The notes beneath the pieces were generated by a model. That model ran no database searches. It had not been told where the DNA came from and saw only the letters and a list, made by a program, of their open reading frames with translations. Below are positions 17,568 to 27,976 of a stretch of 64,000 bases of DNA, piece after piece. The DNA comes from Pseudomonas sp. ADAK18 (GTDB lineage: Bacteria > Pseudomonadota > Gammaproteobacteria > Pseudomonadales > Pseudomonadaceae): contig NZ_CP052859.1 in assembly GCF_012935695.1 (NCBI RefSeq), positions 5,621,001 to 5,685,000 of the forward strand, given 5' to 3'. The translations under genes were made by a program, and so were the position numbers. Positions within the stretch are counted from its first letter, which is position 1. The number at the start of each line of letters is the position of its first letter.

Positions 17568-18662
17568 ATGTCATCGACCGATATCCGCACCTTTTCCCCG
17601 GCAGAACTGGAAGCACGCTTGCGTTTGCACCGGCTACCGGAGCTTGGGCCCAAGCGTTTCAAAAAATTGATCGAGGCCTTTGGCTCAGCCTCGAAAGCCA
17701 TTAGTGCACCAGCCAGCGCCTGGCGCTCCCTGGGTTTGCCACTGGTTTGCAGCGAGGCCCGGCGCAGCCAGGAAGTTCGCGACGGCGCCAGTGCCGCATT
17801 GGCCTGGCTTGAGCGCCCGGCCCAGCATTTGCTGATGTGGGACCAGCCGGACTACCCCGCGCTACTGGCAGAAATTGCAGATGCACCGCCGCTGTTATTT
17901 GTCGCCGGCGACCCCACCATCCTGGAAAAGCCGCAACTGGCCATGGTGGGCAGCCGTCGCGCATCCAGGCCTGGCATGGACACTGCTGCGGCGTTTTCCC
18001 GCAGCCTGGCAAGTGCCGGTTTTGTCATCACCAGCGGCTTGGCGCTTGGAATAGACGGTGCGGCGCATCAGGCAGCATTAGATGTCGGTGGACAGACAAT
18101 CGGCGTGTTGGGCACCGGCCTGGAAAATTTTTATCCACAGCGCCACCGGCGTCTGGCGGCAGCGATGATTGCCCAGGGCAGCGCGGTGGTTTCCGAGTTC
18201 CCCTTGGATGCGGCTCCTCAGGCAGGCAACTTCCCACGGCGCAATCGCATCATCAGTGGTTTGTCCCTGGGGGTGTTGGTGGTGGAGGCCAGCGTCGCCA
18301 GTGGTTCGCTGATCACCGCTCGGCTGGCGGCGGAGCAGGGGCGCGAGGTGTATGCGATCCCCGGTTCCATCCACCATCCGGGCGCCAAGGGTTGCCATCA
18401 GTTGATACGCGATGGCGCAATGCTGGTGGAGACCATCGAACACATTCTTGAGGGCCTGCGGGGCTGGCAGGCGTTGTCCCGCCCAGCGCCGATCGCGGTG
18501 ACTCATCCATTGGTGGCGCTGCTGCATGCCGCTCCCCACACCAGCGAAGCCTTGGCGGTTGCCAGCGGCCAAGCGCTGTCCCACGTGCTGGCAACGCTCA
18601 CGGAATTGGAACTGGAGGGCCGGGTTATCTGTGAAAGCGGTCGTTGGCTTGCGCGCAGCTAG
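17568..18662 (+). CDS. dprA: DNA-processing protein DprA
   Basis: 364 residues. N-terminal helical SAM-like region (about 1-75), then the Rossmann-type DNA_processg_A core with AMVGSRRASRPG, ITSGLALGIDGAAH, LGTGLENFYP and SEFPLDAAPQAGNFPRRNRI, and a C-terminal winged helix (about 300-364). DprA loads RecA on incoming single-stranded DNA during transformation and is also found in bacteria not known to be competent. Spacing of 54 bases to tsaC suggests joint transcription. Confidence 0.96.
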   Translation: MSSTDIRTFSPAELEARLRLHRLPELGPKRFKKLIEAFGSASKAISAPASAWRSLGLPLVCSEARRSQEVRDGASAALAWLERPAQHLLMWDQPDYPALLAEIADAPPLLFVAGDPTILEKPQLAMVGSRRASRPGMDTAAAFSRSLASAGFVITSGLALGIDGAAHQAALDVGGQTIGVLGTGLENFYPQRHRRLAAAMIAQGSAVVSEFPLDAAPQAGNFPRRNRIISGLSLGVLVVEASVASGSLITARLAAEQGREVYAIPGSIHHPGAKGCHQLIRDGAMLVETIEHILEGLRGWQALSRPAPIAVTHPLVALLHAAPHTSEALAVASGQALSHVLATLTELELEGRVICESGRWLARS

Positions 18663-18716
18663 GTTTTGTAACGAAGATCGGTAAACTGCGCAGAGCTTTA
18701 GTCCGGAGAGTGAGTA

Positions 18717-19274
18717 ATGGTCAACAGGTGGCGTGTGCGGGAAGCCGCGCGAGAAATTCGCGCAGGCGCGGTGATTGCCTATCCAACCGAGGCGGTCTGG
18801 GGCCTGGGCTGCGACCCTTGGAACGAGGAAGCGGTGGATCGTTTGCTGGCGATCAAGGGCCGTTCAGTGGATAAGGGGCTGATCCTGATTGCCGATAACA
18901 TCCGCCAGTTCGATTTTCTCTTCGAAGACTTCCCTGATCTGTGGATAGATCGCATGGCCAGCACCTGGCCGGGGCCTAACACTTGGCTGGTGCCTCATCA
19001 GGACTTGCTGCCCGAATGGATCACTGGGGTGCATGACACGGTGGCGTTGCGGGTCAGTGATCATCCACTGGTGCGGGATTTGTGCTCGCTGGTGGGGCCG
19101 CTGATCTCCACCTCGGCCAACCCTCAGGGCCGCCCGGCGGCGCGCACGCGGATTCGCGTGGAGCAGTATTTCCGTGGACAGGTGGATCTGGTGCTGGGTG
19201 GGAATCTGGGTGGGCGCAAGAACCCGAGCCTGATTCGGGATCTGGCGAGTGGTGAGATTGTGCGGCCGTCTTGA
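18717..19274 (+). CDS. tsaC: L-threonylcarbamoyladenylate synthase
   Basis: 185 residues, the short single-domain form of the Sua5/YrdC family. Contains [15 protein letters not shown] and [12 protein letters not shown] near the N-terminus and [15 protein letters not shown]. It makes threonylcarbamoyl-AMP for the t6A modification of tRNAs that read ANN codons. It follows dprA, the standard neighbour. A REP doublet ends the transcript. Confidence 0.96.
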   Translation: MVNRWRVREAAREIRAGAVIAYPTEAVWGLGCDPWNEEAVDRLLAIKGRSVDKGLILIADNIRQFDFLFEDFPDLWIDRMASTWPGPNTWLVPHQDLLPEWITGVHDTVALRVSDHPLVRDLCSLVGPLISTSANPQGRPAARTRIRVEQYFRGQVDLVLGGNLGGRKNPSLIRDLASGEIVRPS

Positions 19275-19288
19275 GACCGAGTTGAGGT

Positions 19289-19356
19289 CATCGCGAGCAA
19301 GCCCGGCTCCCACATATGACCGTATTTCAATGTGGGAGCCGGGCTTGCCCGCGATG
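19289..19356. repeat. REP doublet
   Basis: CATCGCGAGCAAGCCCGGCTCCCACA and its inverted partner (TGTGGGAGCCGGGCTTGCCC...) form a long hairpin between convergent tsaC and qor. Confidence 0.88.
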
Positions 19357-19387
19357 AGGACCGTCCAGGCCCCAGAGATCTAAAGCC

Positions 19388-20365
19388 TCAAGGCAAGAGA
19401 ATGGTCGACCCCGTTGTCCGTCGCGCCGACAGCTCCGTCTGCGCCTTCGCCGCCTCCGCCAGCGAATACCGCTGATTGATATCAATGCGCACCTTGCCGC
19501 TCTTGATCATCGAAAACAGATCATCCGCCATCGCCTGCAGGTTTTTCGGGTTGTTGGCATAGGTCGCCAGCGTCGGTCGGGTCACATACAGCGAGCCCTT
19601 GGCCGCCAGAATCCCCAGGTTGACCCCATCCACGGCGCCCGACGCATTACCAAAACTCACCACCAGGCCGCGCGGTGCCACGCTGTCCAGCGACGTCAGC
19701 CAGGTGTCCTTGCCCACGCCGTCGTACACCACCGGGCATTTCTTGCCGTCGGTCAGTTCCAGTACGCGTTGTGCGACGTTTTCCTTGCTGTAGTCGATGG
19801 TTTCCCAGGCGCCGAGGGATTTGGCCAATGCGGCTTTTTCCGGCGAGCTGACGGTACCGATCAGCTTCACGCCCAAGGCCTTGGCCCACTGGCAGGCCAG
19901 AGAGCCGACGCCACCGGCAGCGGCGTGGAACAAGATGGTTTCGCCACCTTTCAACTCATAGGTCTGGCGCAGCAGGTATTGCACGGTTAGGCCCTTGAGC
20001 ATGGCGCCTGCGGCCTGTTCGAAACTGATGTCGTCCGGCAGGTGCACCAGGTTGGCAGCCGGTAACACATGCAGCTCGCTGTAGGCGCCCAACGGGCCGC
20101 TGCCATAGGCCACGCGGTCGCCGACCTTGAATTGAGTCACTTCACTGCCCACCGCCTCCACCACCCCGGCGCCTTCCGCGCCCAGGCCTGATGGCAACGC
20201 CGGTGGCGCGTACAGACCACTGCGAAAATAAGTGTCGATGAAGTTCAGGCCAATGGCCTTGTTGCTCACGCGAACCTGCAGCGGGCCCGGTTCTGCCGGC
20301 GTGTAGTCGACATACTCAAGCACTTCGGGGCCGCCATGGGCACGGAACTGGATACGTTTGGCCAT
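19388..20365 (-). CDS. qor: NADPH:quinone oxidoreductase (zeta-crystallin type)
   Basis: 325 residues from ATG 20365 (MAKRIQFRAHGGPEVLEYVD); upstream in-frame codons have no family match. Medium-chain dehydrogenase fold: GroES-like N-terminal domain with GAEGAGVVEAVG and GDRVAYGSGPLGAY, then a Rossmann domain with HAAAGGVGSLACQWAKALG. The zinc-binding cysteines of alcohol dehydrogenases are absent, as expected for quinone reductases. Divergent from hemF across a 160-base gap. Confidence 0.93.
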   Translation of the reverse strand: MAKRIQFRAHGGPEVLEYVDYTPAEPGPLQVRVSNKAIGLNFIDTYFRSGLYAPPALPSGLGAEGAGVVEAVGSEVTQFKVGDRVAYGSGPLGAYSELHVLPAANLVHLPDDISFEQAAGAMLKGLTVQYLLRQTYELKGGETILFHAAAGGVGSLACQWAKALGVKLIGTVSSPEKAALAKSLGAWETIDYSKENVAQRVLELTDGKKCPVVYDGVGKDTWLTSLDSVAPRGLVVSFGNASGAVDGVNLGILAAKGSLYVTRPTLATYANNPKNLQAMADDLFSMIKSGKVRIDINQRYSLAEAAKAQTELSARRTTGSTILLP

Positions 20366-20501
20366 CTGCACTCTCCTCAAGTCAATGTCGCGAAGGGCTC
20401 CTATCGGACTCCTAAGCTTGATCTTCGTCAACTGCGGCGCAACCCGGTGCGGTGGTATCCTGTGCGCCCATTTGCCGCCGACGCCCAATGGCCTCGCGTA
20501 G

Positions 20502-21457
<956 letters not shown>

Positions 21458-21458
<1 letters not shown>

Positions 21459-22276
21459 TGGATCGTTATGTCGTTTTTGGTAACCCTATTGGCCACAGCA
21501 AGTCGCCACTGATTCATCGCTTGTTCGCTGAGCAGACCGGCGAACAGCTGGACTACAGCACCTTGCTGGCTCCGCTGGAGGATTTCACTGGCTGCGCCCG
21601 TGAGTTTTTCCTACAAGGCCGTGGCGCCAACGTGACTGTGCCGTTCAAGGAACAAGCCTATCGTCTGGCCAACACCCTGACTGAACGTGCCCTGCGCGCT
21701 GGTGCGGTAAACACCCTGAGTAAACTTGCAGATGGCAGCCTGCTAGGCGACAACACCGACGGTGCCGGCCTGGTGCGGGATTTGACTATCAACGCTGGCT
21801 TGAGCCTGCAAGGCAAACGCATCTTGCTGCTGGGCGCGGGCGGCGCGGTGCGTGGTGCTCTGGAGCCGTTGCTGGCTGAGCTGCCGGCCTCGTTGATCAT
21901 TGCCAACCGCACCGTCGAAAAGGCCGAATTGCTGACCGCGTTGTTTGATGATCTTGGTCCCGTATCCGCCAGCGGTTTTGACTGGTTGCGCGAGCCAGTG
22001 GACGTGATCATCAACGCCACCTCTGCCAGCCTGTCGGGTGATGTTCCGCCGATTGCCAGCAGCCTGATCGAGCCGGGAAAGACTTTTTGCTACGACATGA
22101 TGTACGCCAAGGAGCCTACGGCGTTCTGCCGCTGGGCCAGCGAACAGGGCGCAGCGCAGGCAATGGATGGCTTGGGAATGCTGGTGGAACAGGCGGCGGA
22201 AGCGTTCTTCCTGTGGCGCGGCGTACGACCGGAGTCGGCGCCGGTGCTGGCTGAGTTAAGGCGGCAGTTGGCCTGA
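21458..22276 (+). CDS. aroE: Shikimate 5-dehydrogenase
   Basis: 272 residues from ATG 21458, which shares one base with the hemF stop. Shikimate-binding motif NPIGHSKSP at the N-terminus, catalytic Lys in NVTVPFK, Asp in GDNTDG, and the NADP-binding loop GAGGAVRG. It reduces 3-dehydroshikimate with NADPH in aromatic amino acid synthesis. The TTG three bases upstream is a less likely start. Confidence 0.97.
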
Positions 22277-22293
22277 CACAAATCTAAATGTGT

Positions 22294-23862
22294 TCAGTCT
22301 TCAAAATGGAGGGGGCATTTATCGGCCCCTTCCAGCTTCTTCAACTCTTCCACCACCTGCGGCCTGGCCCGGCGCAACGTCAGGCTGCGTCCCAACCCCT
22401 TCAATCGCCGCGCTTCCTGGTGCAGCATTTCCACCCCGGAATAGTCGATAAAGTTGATCTGCTGCGCCTCGATCACCACCCGCTGGCCCTGCAAGCTTTG
22501 CAGGCGCACTTGCAGGTAATGGCTGGCGCCAAAAAAGATCGATCCGCCCACCCGCAACACATCTTCCTCGCCGTCACGCCATTGCTGGACCCGTGGCTGC
22601 GAGGTGCGCTTGAGGTAGAAAAACAACGACGCTAATACGCCAGCGTAGATCGCCGTCTGCAACTCCAGCAGCAGCGTGGCGGCGCAGGTCAGGCTCATCA
22701 CCACGAACTCGGCGTGGCTGACCCGGAACAATGCGCGAATGCCCCGATGGTCCACCAGCCCCCAACAAATCAGCAGAATGCTGGCGGCCATGCTTGGGAT
22801 TGGGATATGGGCGATCAACGCGGCGCCGAACAGCGCAAACACTGCGACCCACAGCGCAGAAAATACGCCGGCCAAGGGTGAGCAGGCGCCCGCCTCGTAG
22901 CTCAGGCCCGAACGGGTGAAGGAACCGGCCGATAGATACCCGGAGAAAAATCCGCCCACGATGTTCGACAGTCCCTGGGCGCGGACTTCCTGGTTGGCGT
23001 CGAGCAATTGTTGGGAGCGTGCCGACAACGAGCGAGCAATCGACAGGCTGGTCACCAACCCCAGCATGCCCACCGCCACAGCGCTGGGCAGAAGGCGCAG
23101 GACCATGTCCAGATCCATCGGCAGCGGGCTGAACGGTGGCAGTTTGCCGACGAAGGCGCTGACCAGCGCGACGTGCCCGAACATCGCCGGCCACAGCCAG
23201 GCCACCAGGCTGCCCAGGGTCAGGGCAATCAACAAGGTCGGCCAGCGTGGCACCACTAACTTGAGCAATACACCCACGGCCAAGGTGCCCAACCCGAGCA
23301 CGAGCGAAGGATGATCCCACTCCCCCGCGTGGTTGATCAGCGCCAGCAGGCTGTTGATCGCCGTGGCCTCGCTCGGCAGGTCCAGCCCCAGCAGATTGGG
23401 TAACTGCCCCAAGGCAATCACCACCGCCGCACCGAGGGTGAAACCGAGCACCACGGAGTGCGAGACGAAATTCACCAAGGCGCCGAAGCGCAGCATGCCC
23501 AGTAACCACTGAAACACTCCGGCGAGGAGGGTCAGCAGCAGGATCAAGGTGATGTAGTCCTGGGATCCGGGCACTGCCAGCGGGCTGATGCTGGCATAGA
23601 GCACGATGGAGATCGCCGCCGTCGGGCCGCAGATCAAATGCCAGGATGAGCCCCAGAGGCAGGCGATCAATACCGGGATAATCGCGGCGTAGAGGCCATA
23701 TTCTGGTGGGAGACCGGCGATCAATGCGTAGGCAATGGATTGCGGTAGCGCCAGGACTGCGCCACTGAGCCCGACGATGGCGTCCCGCCCGACGCTGGCG
23801 CGGGTTTGGCGCGGCAGCCAGCTCAGGAAGGGGAAAAGGGTATGGCGGTTGGGCCGGGGCAT
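22294..23862 (-). CDS. SulP-family anion transporter with STAS domain
   Basis: 522 residues from ATG 23862 (MPRPNRHTLFPFLSW); codons further upstream run through a REP element. About eleven membrane helices cover residues 30-430, including the family signature ALPQSIAYALIAGLPPEYGLYAAI, and a C-terminal STAS domain (about 440-522) contains INFIDYSGVEMLHQEARRL. SulP proteins carry sulfate, bicarbonate or similar anions. It lies downstream of the choline sulfatase gene, which would release sulfate, so sulfate transport is a fair guess. The substrate is not proven. Confidence 0.9.
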   Translation of the reverse strand: MPRPNRHTLFPFLSWLPRQTRASVGRDAIVGLSGAVLALPQSIAYALIAGLPPEYGLYAAIIPVLIACLWGSSWHLICGPTAAISIVLYASISPLAVPGSQDYITLILLLTLLAGVFQWLLGMLRFGALVNFVSHSVVLGFTLGAAVVIALGQLPNLLGLDLPSEATAINSLLALINHAGEWDHPSLVLGLGTLAVGVLLKLVVPRWPTLLIALTLGSLVAWLWPAMFGHVALVSAFVGKLPPFSPLPMDLDMVLRLLPSAVAVGMLGLVTSLSIARSLSARSQQLLDANQEVRAQGLSNIVGGFFSGYLSAGSFTRSGLSYEAGACSPLAGVFSALWVAVFALFGAALIAHIPIPSMAASILLICWGLVDHRGIRALFRVSHAEFVVMSLTCAATLLLELQTAIYAGVLASLFFYLKRTSQPRVQQWRDGEEDVLRVGGSIFFGASHYLQVRLQSLQGQRVVIEAQQINFIDYSGVEMLHQEARRLKGLGRSLTLRRARPQVVEELKKLEGADKCPLHFED

Positions 23863-23905
23863 TGGGCGCTCGGTTGAAAAGGTTTGAATCAGGGTATCAC
23901 CCGAC

Positions 23906-23992
23906 TGTGGGAGCCGGGCTTGCCCGCGATGCAGGCGCCTTGGGTTACCTGTTAAAACGCGTGATGCTATCGCAGGCAAGCCAGCTCCCACA
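23906..23992. repeat. REP doublet
   Basis: Left arm CTGTGGGAGCCGGGCTTGCC and inverted right arm ending CCAGCTCCCACA. It lies between the choline-binding protein stop and the SulP start, both on the minus strand. Confidence 0.86.
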
Positions 23993-24009
23993 GGGATAGG
24001 TGTCGGGCG

Positions 24010-24927
24010 TCAGAGTTTGGCTTTTACCGCCGCCAATGCATCCTGCCCATCCACGGTTTTAACCCCGTCCAACCACTTATCCAGCACCGCCGGATTCGCC
24101 TTGATCCACGCCTTCGCCGCCTCAGCATTGCTGACTTTCTTGTTCACCGCCTCAGCCATGATGCTGTTCTCCATCTCCTGGGTAAAACTCAGGTTGGTCA
24201 GCAGTTTCCCCACGTTGGGGCAAGACTGCGCATAGCCCTTGCGCGTCAACGTGTACACGCTGCCTGTGTCGCCAAAGTACTTCTCCCCACCCTTGAGGTA
24301 ATGCATCTTCAACTGCACGTTCATCGGGTGCGGGGTCCAGCCGAGGAAGGTCACGAAGCGCTGTTTTTTCACCGCCCGGGACACTTCGGCGAGCATCGCC
24401 TGTTCGCTGGATTCGATCAGCTTCCACTGGCCCAGGTCGAAGTCGTTCTTCTTGATGATCTCTTGCAGCGAGATATTCGCCGGTGCACCCGAACCGATGC
24501 CGTAGATCTTCTTGTCGAACTTGTCGGCAAATTTGTTGAGGTCGGCAAAGTCATGCACACCGGCGTCCCACACATAGTCCGGCACGGCGAGGGTGAACTC
24601 GGTGCCGTCGAGGTTCTTCGCCAGTTGCACCACATCGCCATTGGCCACGAACTTGTCATAGAAGCCTTGCTGCGCGGGCATCCAGTTACCCATGAACACA
24701 TCCACCTGGCCGTCCTTGAGCCCACCAAACGTGATGGGTACCGCGAGGGTATCGACCTTGGCTTTGTAGCCCATGCCGGTCAGTAAAAAACCGGTAATGG
24801 CGTTGGTCGCGGCGATATCACTCCAGCCTGGATCGGCCATTTTCACCGTCTCGCAACTCGAGTCCGCGTAAGCGTTGGCGCTGCTTAATGCCAGCAGACC
24901 GACGCCCAGTGCTGTGGATAACTTCAT
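24010..24927 (-). CDS. Choline-type ABC transporter substrate-binding protein
   Basis: 305 residues from ATG 24927, with GGAAGG five bases upstream; an adjacent ATG at 24930 is too close to that site. Signal peptide ends near ANAYA-DSS. The OpuAC/glycine-betaine-binding fold is shown by VKMADPGWSDIAATNA, DVFMGNWMPAQQ, IYGIGSGAPA and FLGWTPHPMN, with tryptophans for a cation-binding aromatic box. It probably binds choline (ChoX-like) in the periplasm. It follows betC by 19 bases, but no permease or ATPase gene is nearby, so it would need a transporter core encoded elsewhere. Confidence 0.9.
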   Translation of the reverse strand: MKLSTALGVGLLALSSANAYADSSCETVKMADPGWSDIAATNAITGFLLTGMGYKAKVDTLAVPITFGGLKDGQVDVFMGNWMPAQQGFYDKFVANGDVVQLAKNLDGTEFTLAVPDYVWDAGVHDFADLNKFADKFDKKIYGIGSGAPANISLQEIIKKNDFDLGQWKLIESSEQAMLAEVSRAVKKQRFVTFLGWTPHPMNVQLKMHYLKGGEKYFGDTGSVYTLTRKGYAQSCPNVGKLLTNLSFTQEMENSIMAEAVNKKVSNAEAAKAWIKANPAVLDKWLDGVKTVDGQDALAAVKAKL

Positions 24928-24946
24928 CATGGCCTTCCCCTTGGTT

Positions 24947-26461
24947 TTATTGGTTTTGGCAGGGTTGTGGGTAACGTGCTTTACGCTCCAGATCGTCAAG
25001 GTCGATATGGTTGCGCATGTATTGCTGACTGGCGTCCACCAGTGGCTGGTGGTCCCAGCTCTTCAGCTTGCCCTGGGTCAGCGCCTGGCTGACCAGGCGA
25101 CGACGACGTTGGCTGGCGAGCACCTGCTGGTGGATCGCCGGAATGTCCCATTTGGCCCGCGCTTCATTAAGGAATGCATCGAACCGCGACCGGTGTTCCG
25201 GTGACTGGCTGAGCTCTTTCTGCTCGTGCGGGTCGTTGTGTACATCGAACAATAGACACGGATCGTCTTCGCTGTAGATGAACTTGTAGGCGCCCCGGCG
25301 GATCATCATCAGCGGCCCGATGGTGCCTTCGGCCATGTATTCGCCGAACACTTCGTCATGCCCGCCCTGCCCTTGCAAGTGCGGGACCAGCGAGCGGCCA
25401 TCCAGTGGCAAGTTAGCTTCAAGCTCTCCGCCAGCCAGTTGCACCAGGGTCGGCAGCAGGTCGGCGGTGGAGACCGCCGCCGTCACGCGGCCTGCCTTGA
25501 ATTGCCCCGGCGCACTGATCAGCAGCGGCACCCGGGCGGCCATTTCAAACCAGTGCATTTTGTACCAGAGCCCACGCTCGCCGAGCATGTCGCCGTGGTC
25601 GCCGGAGAAGATGATGATGGTGTCGTCTGCCAGGCCGGTGTCTTCCAGGGTTTGCAGCAGCTTGCCGACGTTGCTGTCGATGTAGCTGCAGGCGCCGAAG
25701 TACGCGCGGCGGGCATCGCGGATCTTGTCCACAGGCAGCGGCTCGTCCCACAGGTCGTAGACCTTGAGCAGGCGTTGGGAATGTGGGTCTAGATCAGCCT
25801 GTGGCGGGGTTGCAGGCAGCGGGATGTCGTTGTCGTCGTACAGGTCCCAGAACGGCTTGGGAATGGTGTACGGGTCGTGTGGATGGGTCATCGACACGGT
25901 GAGGCAAAACGGCTGGTCACCGTCCTCGCGGATATGGTCGAACAGGTACTGCTGGGCCTTGAACACCACCTCTTCGTCGAAATCCAACTGGTTGGTGCGC
26001 ACGCACGGCCCGGCTTGCAGCACCGACGACATGTTGTGATACCAGGTTGGGCGCACGTCCGGTTCATCCCAGTTCACCGCCCAGCCATAGTCGGCCGGGT
26101 AGATGTCGCTGGTCAGGCGTTCTTCATAGCCGTGGAGTTGATCCGGGCCGCAGAAATGCATCTTGCCCGAGAGCGCGGTGCGGTAGCCGAGGCGGCGCAG
26201 GTAGTGGGCATAAGTCGGTACGTCGGCAGGGAAATCCGCCGCGTTGTCGTAGGCGCCGATCTTGCTCGGCAGTTGCCCGCTCACCAGGGTAAAGCGCGAG
26301 GGTGCGCACAGCGGACTGTTGCAATAAGCGGCGTCGAACACCACGCCTTCGGCGGCCAGGCGGCTCAGGTTCGGCAGTTTGATAGGCGAAGGACCGTAGA
26401 ACGGAAGCATCGGCGCGGCCATTTGATCGGCCATGATGAAAAGAATGTTCTTGCGCTTCAT
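24947..26461 (-). CDS. betC: Choline-sulfatase
   Basis: 504 residues from ATG 26461. Type I sulfatase: N-terminal metal site in ILFIMADQMA, formylglycine site C52 in LCAPSRFTLVSGQ (C-x-P-S-R), GKMHFCGPDQ, and FSGDHGDMLGERGLW for the second metal-binding block. The C-terminal extension with LDDLERKARYP is typical of choline sulfatases. It hydrolyses choline-O-sulfate to choline and sulfate. It is divergent from a LysR regulator and co-oriented with the choline-binding protein, which together form a choline-sulfate use module. It lacks a signal peptide, so it acts in the cytoplasm. Confidence 0.94.
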   Translation of the reverse strand: MKRKNILFIMADQMAAPMLPFYGPSPIKLPNLSRLAAEGVVFDAAYCNSPLCAPSRFTLVSGQLPSKIGAYDNAADFPADVPTYAHYLRRLGYRTALSGKMHFCGPDQLHGYEERLTSDIYPADYGWAVNWDEPDVRPTWYHNMSSVLQAGPCVRTNQLDFDEEVVFKAQQYLFDHIREDGDQPFCLTVSMTHPHDPYTIPKPFWDLYDDNDIPLPATPPQADLDPHSQRLLKVYDLWDEPLPVDKIRDARRAYFGACSYIDSNVGKLLQTLEDTGLADDTIIIFSGDHGDMLGERGLWYKMHWFEMAARVPLLISAPGQFKAGRVTAAVSTADLLPTLVQLAGGELEANLPLDGRSLVPHLQGQGGHDEVFGEYMAEGTIGPLMMIRRGAYKFIYSEDDPCLLFDVHNDPHEQKELSQSPEHRSRFDAFLNEARAKWDIPAIHQQVLASQRRRRLVSQALTQGKLKSWDHQPLVDASQQYMRNHIDLDDLERKARYPQPCQNQ

Positions 26462-26551
26462 GGTTTCGCGGCATTCCATAGTCGATATTTATGCGATTGA
26501 GCATGCAGGCCATGGAAAACGTGGTAAAGCCCATGAAAAGCAATGTCTAGG

Positions 26552-26566
26552 ATAAGCACAGCTTAT
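26552..26566. promoter_or_regulatory. Candidate LysR operator overlapping its own start
   Basis: ATAAGC-ACA-GCTTAT, a perfect 15-bp inverted repeat of the LysR-box kind, covers the bases just before and into the ATG (26565) of the LysR gene and lies 90 bases from the betC start. Binding there could repress the regulator while activating or repressing betC. Confidence 0.5.
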
Positions 26567-27515
26567 GTATGAATCCCTCGGCGACCTGTCACTGGATCTG
26601 CTGCGCGCCTTTGAAGCGGCAGCGCGGCAACGCAGTTTTACCGCGGCGGCAATGGAACTGGGCACTACCCAGCCCGCCATCAGCCAGCAGATCAAGCGCC
26701 TGGAAGAACAACTGGCGGTGCGCCTGTTTGACCGCATCTACCGTGGCATTGAACTGACCGATGCCGGCGCGCTGCTGTTCGAGCACGTACAGGCCGGCTT
26801 GCAGAACATCAACCAGGGCTTGAGCACCATCACCCAACAGGATCAGCACGAAGTGCTGCAAGTGGCGACCGATTTTGCCTTCGCCGCCTATTGGCTGATG
26901 CCGCGTCTGCATCGCTTCCATGAAGCCAACCCGCAGGTGGATGTGAGCCTGGTCACCAGCGAGCGCAATCACGCCACGTTGCGCAGCGATATCGATGTGG
27001 CCGTGTTGTTTGGCGACGGACGCTTCAAGCAGGGCGAGAGCCTGTGGTTGTTCAACGAAGAGGTGTTTCCGGTGTGCAGCCCGCAGTTGCTCAAGGACCG
27101 CACGACCCCGTTGTCGATACAGAGCCTGCAGGAGTACCCGTTGCTGCACCTGCGCCAGGAAAACAACAGCCAGTGGTTCGACTGGAGCGGCGTATTCCGC
27201 GAACTGGGTATCACCGCCGCGCCCACGCCTGGCCAACTGCGCTTCGATAACTACACGCTGTTGATCCAGGCGGCGATTGCCGGGCAAGGCGTGGCCATCG
27301 GTTGGCGACACCTGGTGGATAACTTGCTGGAACAAAAGTGGCTGTGCCGGCCGATTGGCGACACCGTGATCTCGCGTTTTGGTTATTACGTGGTGCTGCC
27401 CCAACGCAAACGTCGGGGGCAGTTGATCGAACGCTTTGTCGACTGGCTGGTGGCGGAGCAGGCCCGCAGCGCGCAATCCCTGACTGGCCTGGCCCTGCCG
27501 TCCATTGCGGTCTAG
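26565..27515 (+). CDS. LysR-family regulator of the choline-sulfate genes
   Basis: 316 residues. N-terminal winged helix-turn-helix (about 9-68): LLRAFEAAARQRSFTAAAMELGTTQ region then ISQQIKRLEEQLAVRLF. The remainder is a periplasmic-binding-protein-like effector domain. Position divergent from betC with a 103-base spacer makes it the probable regulator of betC-choX; choline sulfate or choline as effector is inference. Family call is firm. Confidence 0.9.
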   Translation: MYESLGDLSLDLLRAFEAAARQRSFTAAAMELGTTQPAISQQIKRLEEQLAVRLFDRIYRGIELTDAGALLFEHVQAGLQNINQGLSTITQQDQHEVLQVATDFAFAAYWLMPRLHRFHEANPQVDVSLVTSERNHATLRSDIDVAVLFGDGRFKQGESLWLFNEEVFPVCSPQLLKDRTTPLSIQSLQEYPLLHLRQENNSQWFDWSGVFRELGITAAPTPGQLRFDNYTLLIQAAIAGQGVAIGWRHLVDNLLEQKWLCRPIGDTVISRFGYYVVLPQRKRRGQLIERFVDWLVAEQARSAQSLTGLALPSIAV

Positions 27516-27546
27516 GATTTGCCGATCATTGAGTCCGGAGCCTGTC

Positions 27547-27873
27547 ATGCAACGTATCAAGGGCTACCACGCCCATATCTATTTCGACGCCAGCACGATC
27601 GATCAGGCGCGCAAGCTCTGCGAAGAGGCCGCGCAATTGTTCCCGCTGCGCATGGGCCGAGTACATGAGCGCCCGGTGGGGCCGCACCCGGATTGGAGTT
27701 GTCAGTTGGCGTTTGAGCCGGAATACATCGGCGTGGTCTTGCCGTGGCTGGCGCTCAATCGCAACGGTCTGGTGGTGTTTCTGCATCCCGATACCGGTGA
27801 TGACTTGAAAGACCATACCGAGCATGCGATCTGGATGGGGGCGATGCGGACATTGGACTTGTCGATATTTTAG
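27547..27873 (+). CDS. DOPA 4,5-dioxygenase family protein
   Basis: 108 residues from ATG 27547. Small alpha/beta-barrel family with conserved histidines: GYHAHIYFD at the N-terminus, VGPHPDWSCQLAFEP in the middle and FLHPDTGDDLKDHTEHAIWMG near the end. Plant and fungal members open catechol rings; the role of the bacterial ones is not established. It lies 31 bases after the LysR gene on the same strand and could be co-transcribed with it, though no link to choline sulfate is obvious. Confidence 0.85.
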   Translation: MQRIKGYHAHIYFDASTIDQARKLCEEAAQLFPLRMGRVHERPVGPHPDWSCQLAFEPEYIGVVLPWLALNRNGLVVFLHPDTGDDLKDHTEHAIWMGAMRTLDLSIF

Positions 27874-27883
27874 ATGTTTTTGT

Positions 27884-27898
27884 TCCCTATATATGGGA
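27884..27898. promoter_or_regulatory. Candidate operator upstream of dgoK
   Basis: TTCCC-TATAT-ATGGGA region: arms TCCC and GGGA flank TATATAT, in an unusually AT-rich 100-base gap before dgoK. It is the only clear dyad in the dgo promoter region. The binding protein is unknown because no regulator gene is linked. Confidence 0.35.
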
Positions 27899-27976
27899 CT
27901 GATATTTATATATTGAGACTTTAAGGCTCTTGGGTTTATATTCGCCTCATCCGCTCAGAAGACTTCAGGTGAAGCG

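Noticed and set aside
23863..23991. Longer start for the SulP gene beginning MGAGLPA
   Set aside because: The text is translated REP sequence; the same MGAGLP peptide arises at other REP copies.
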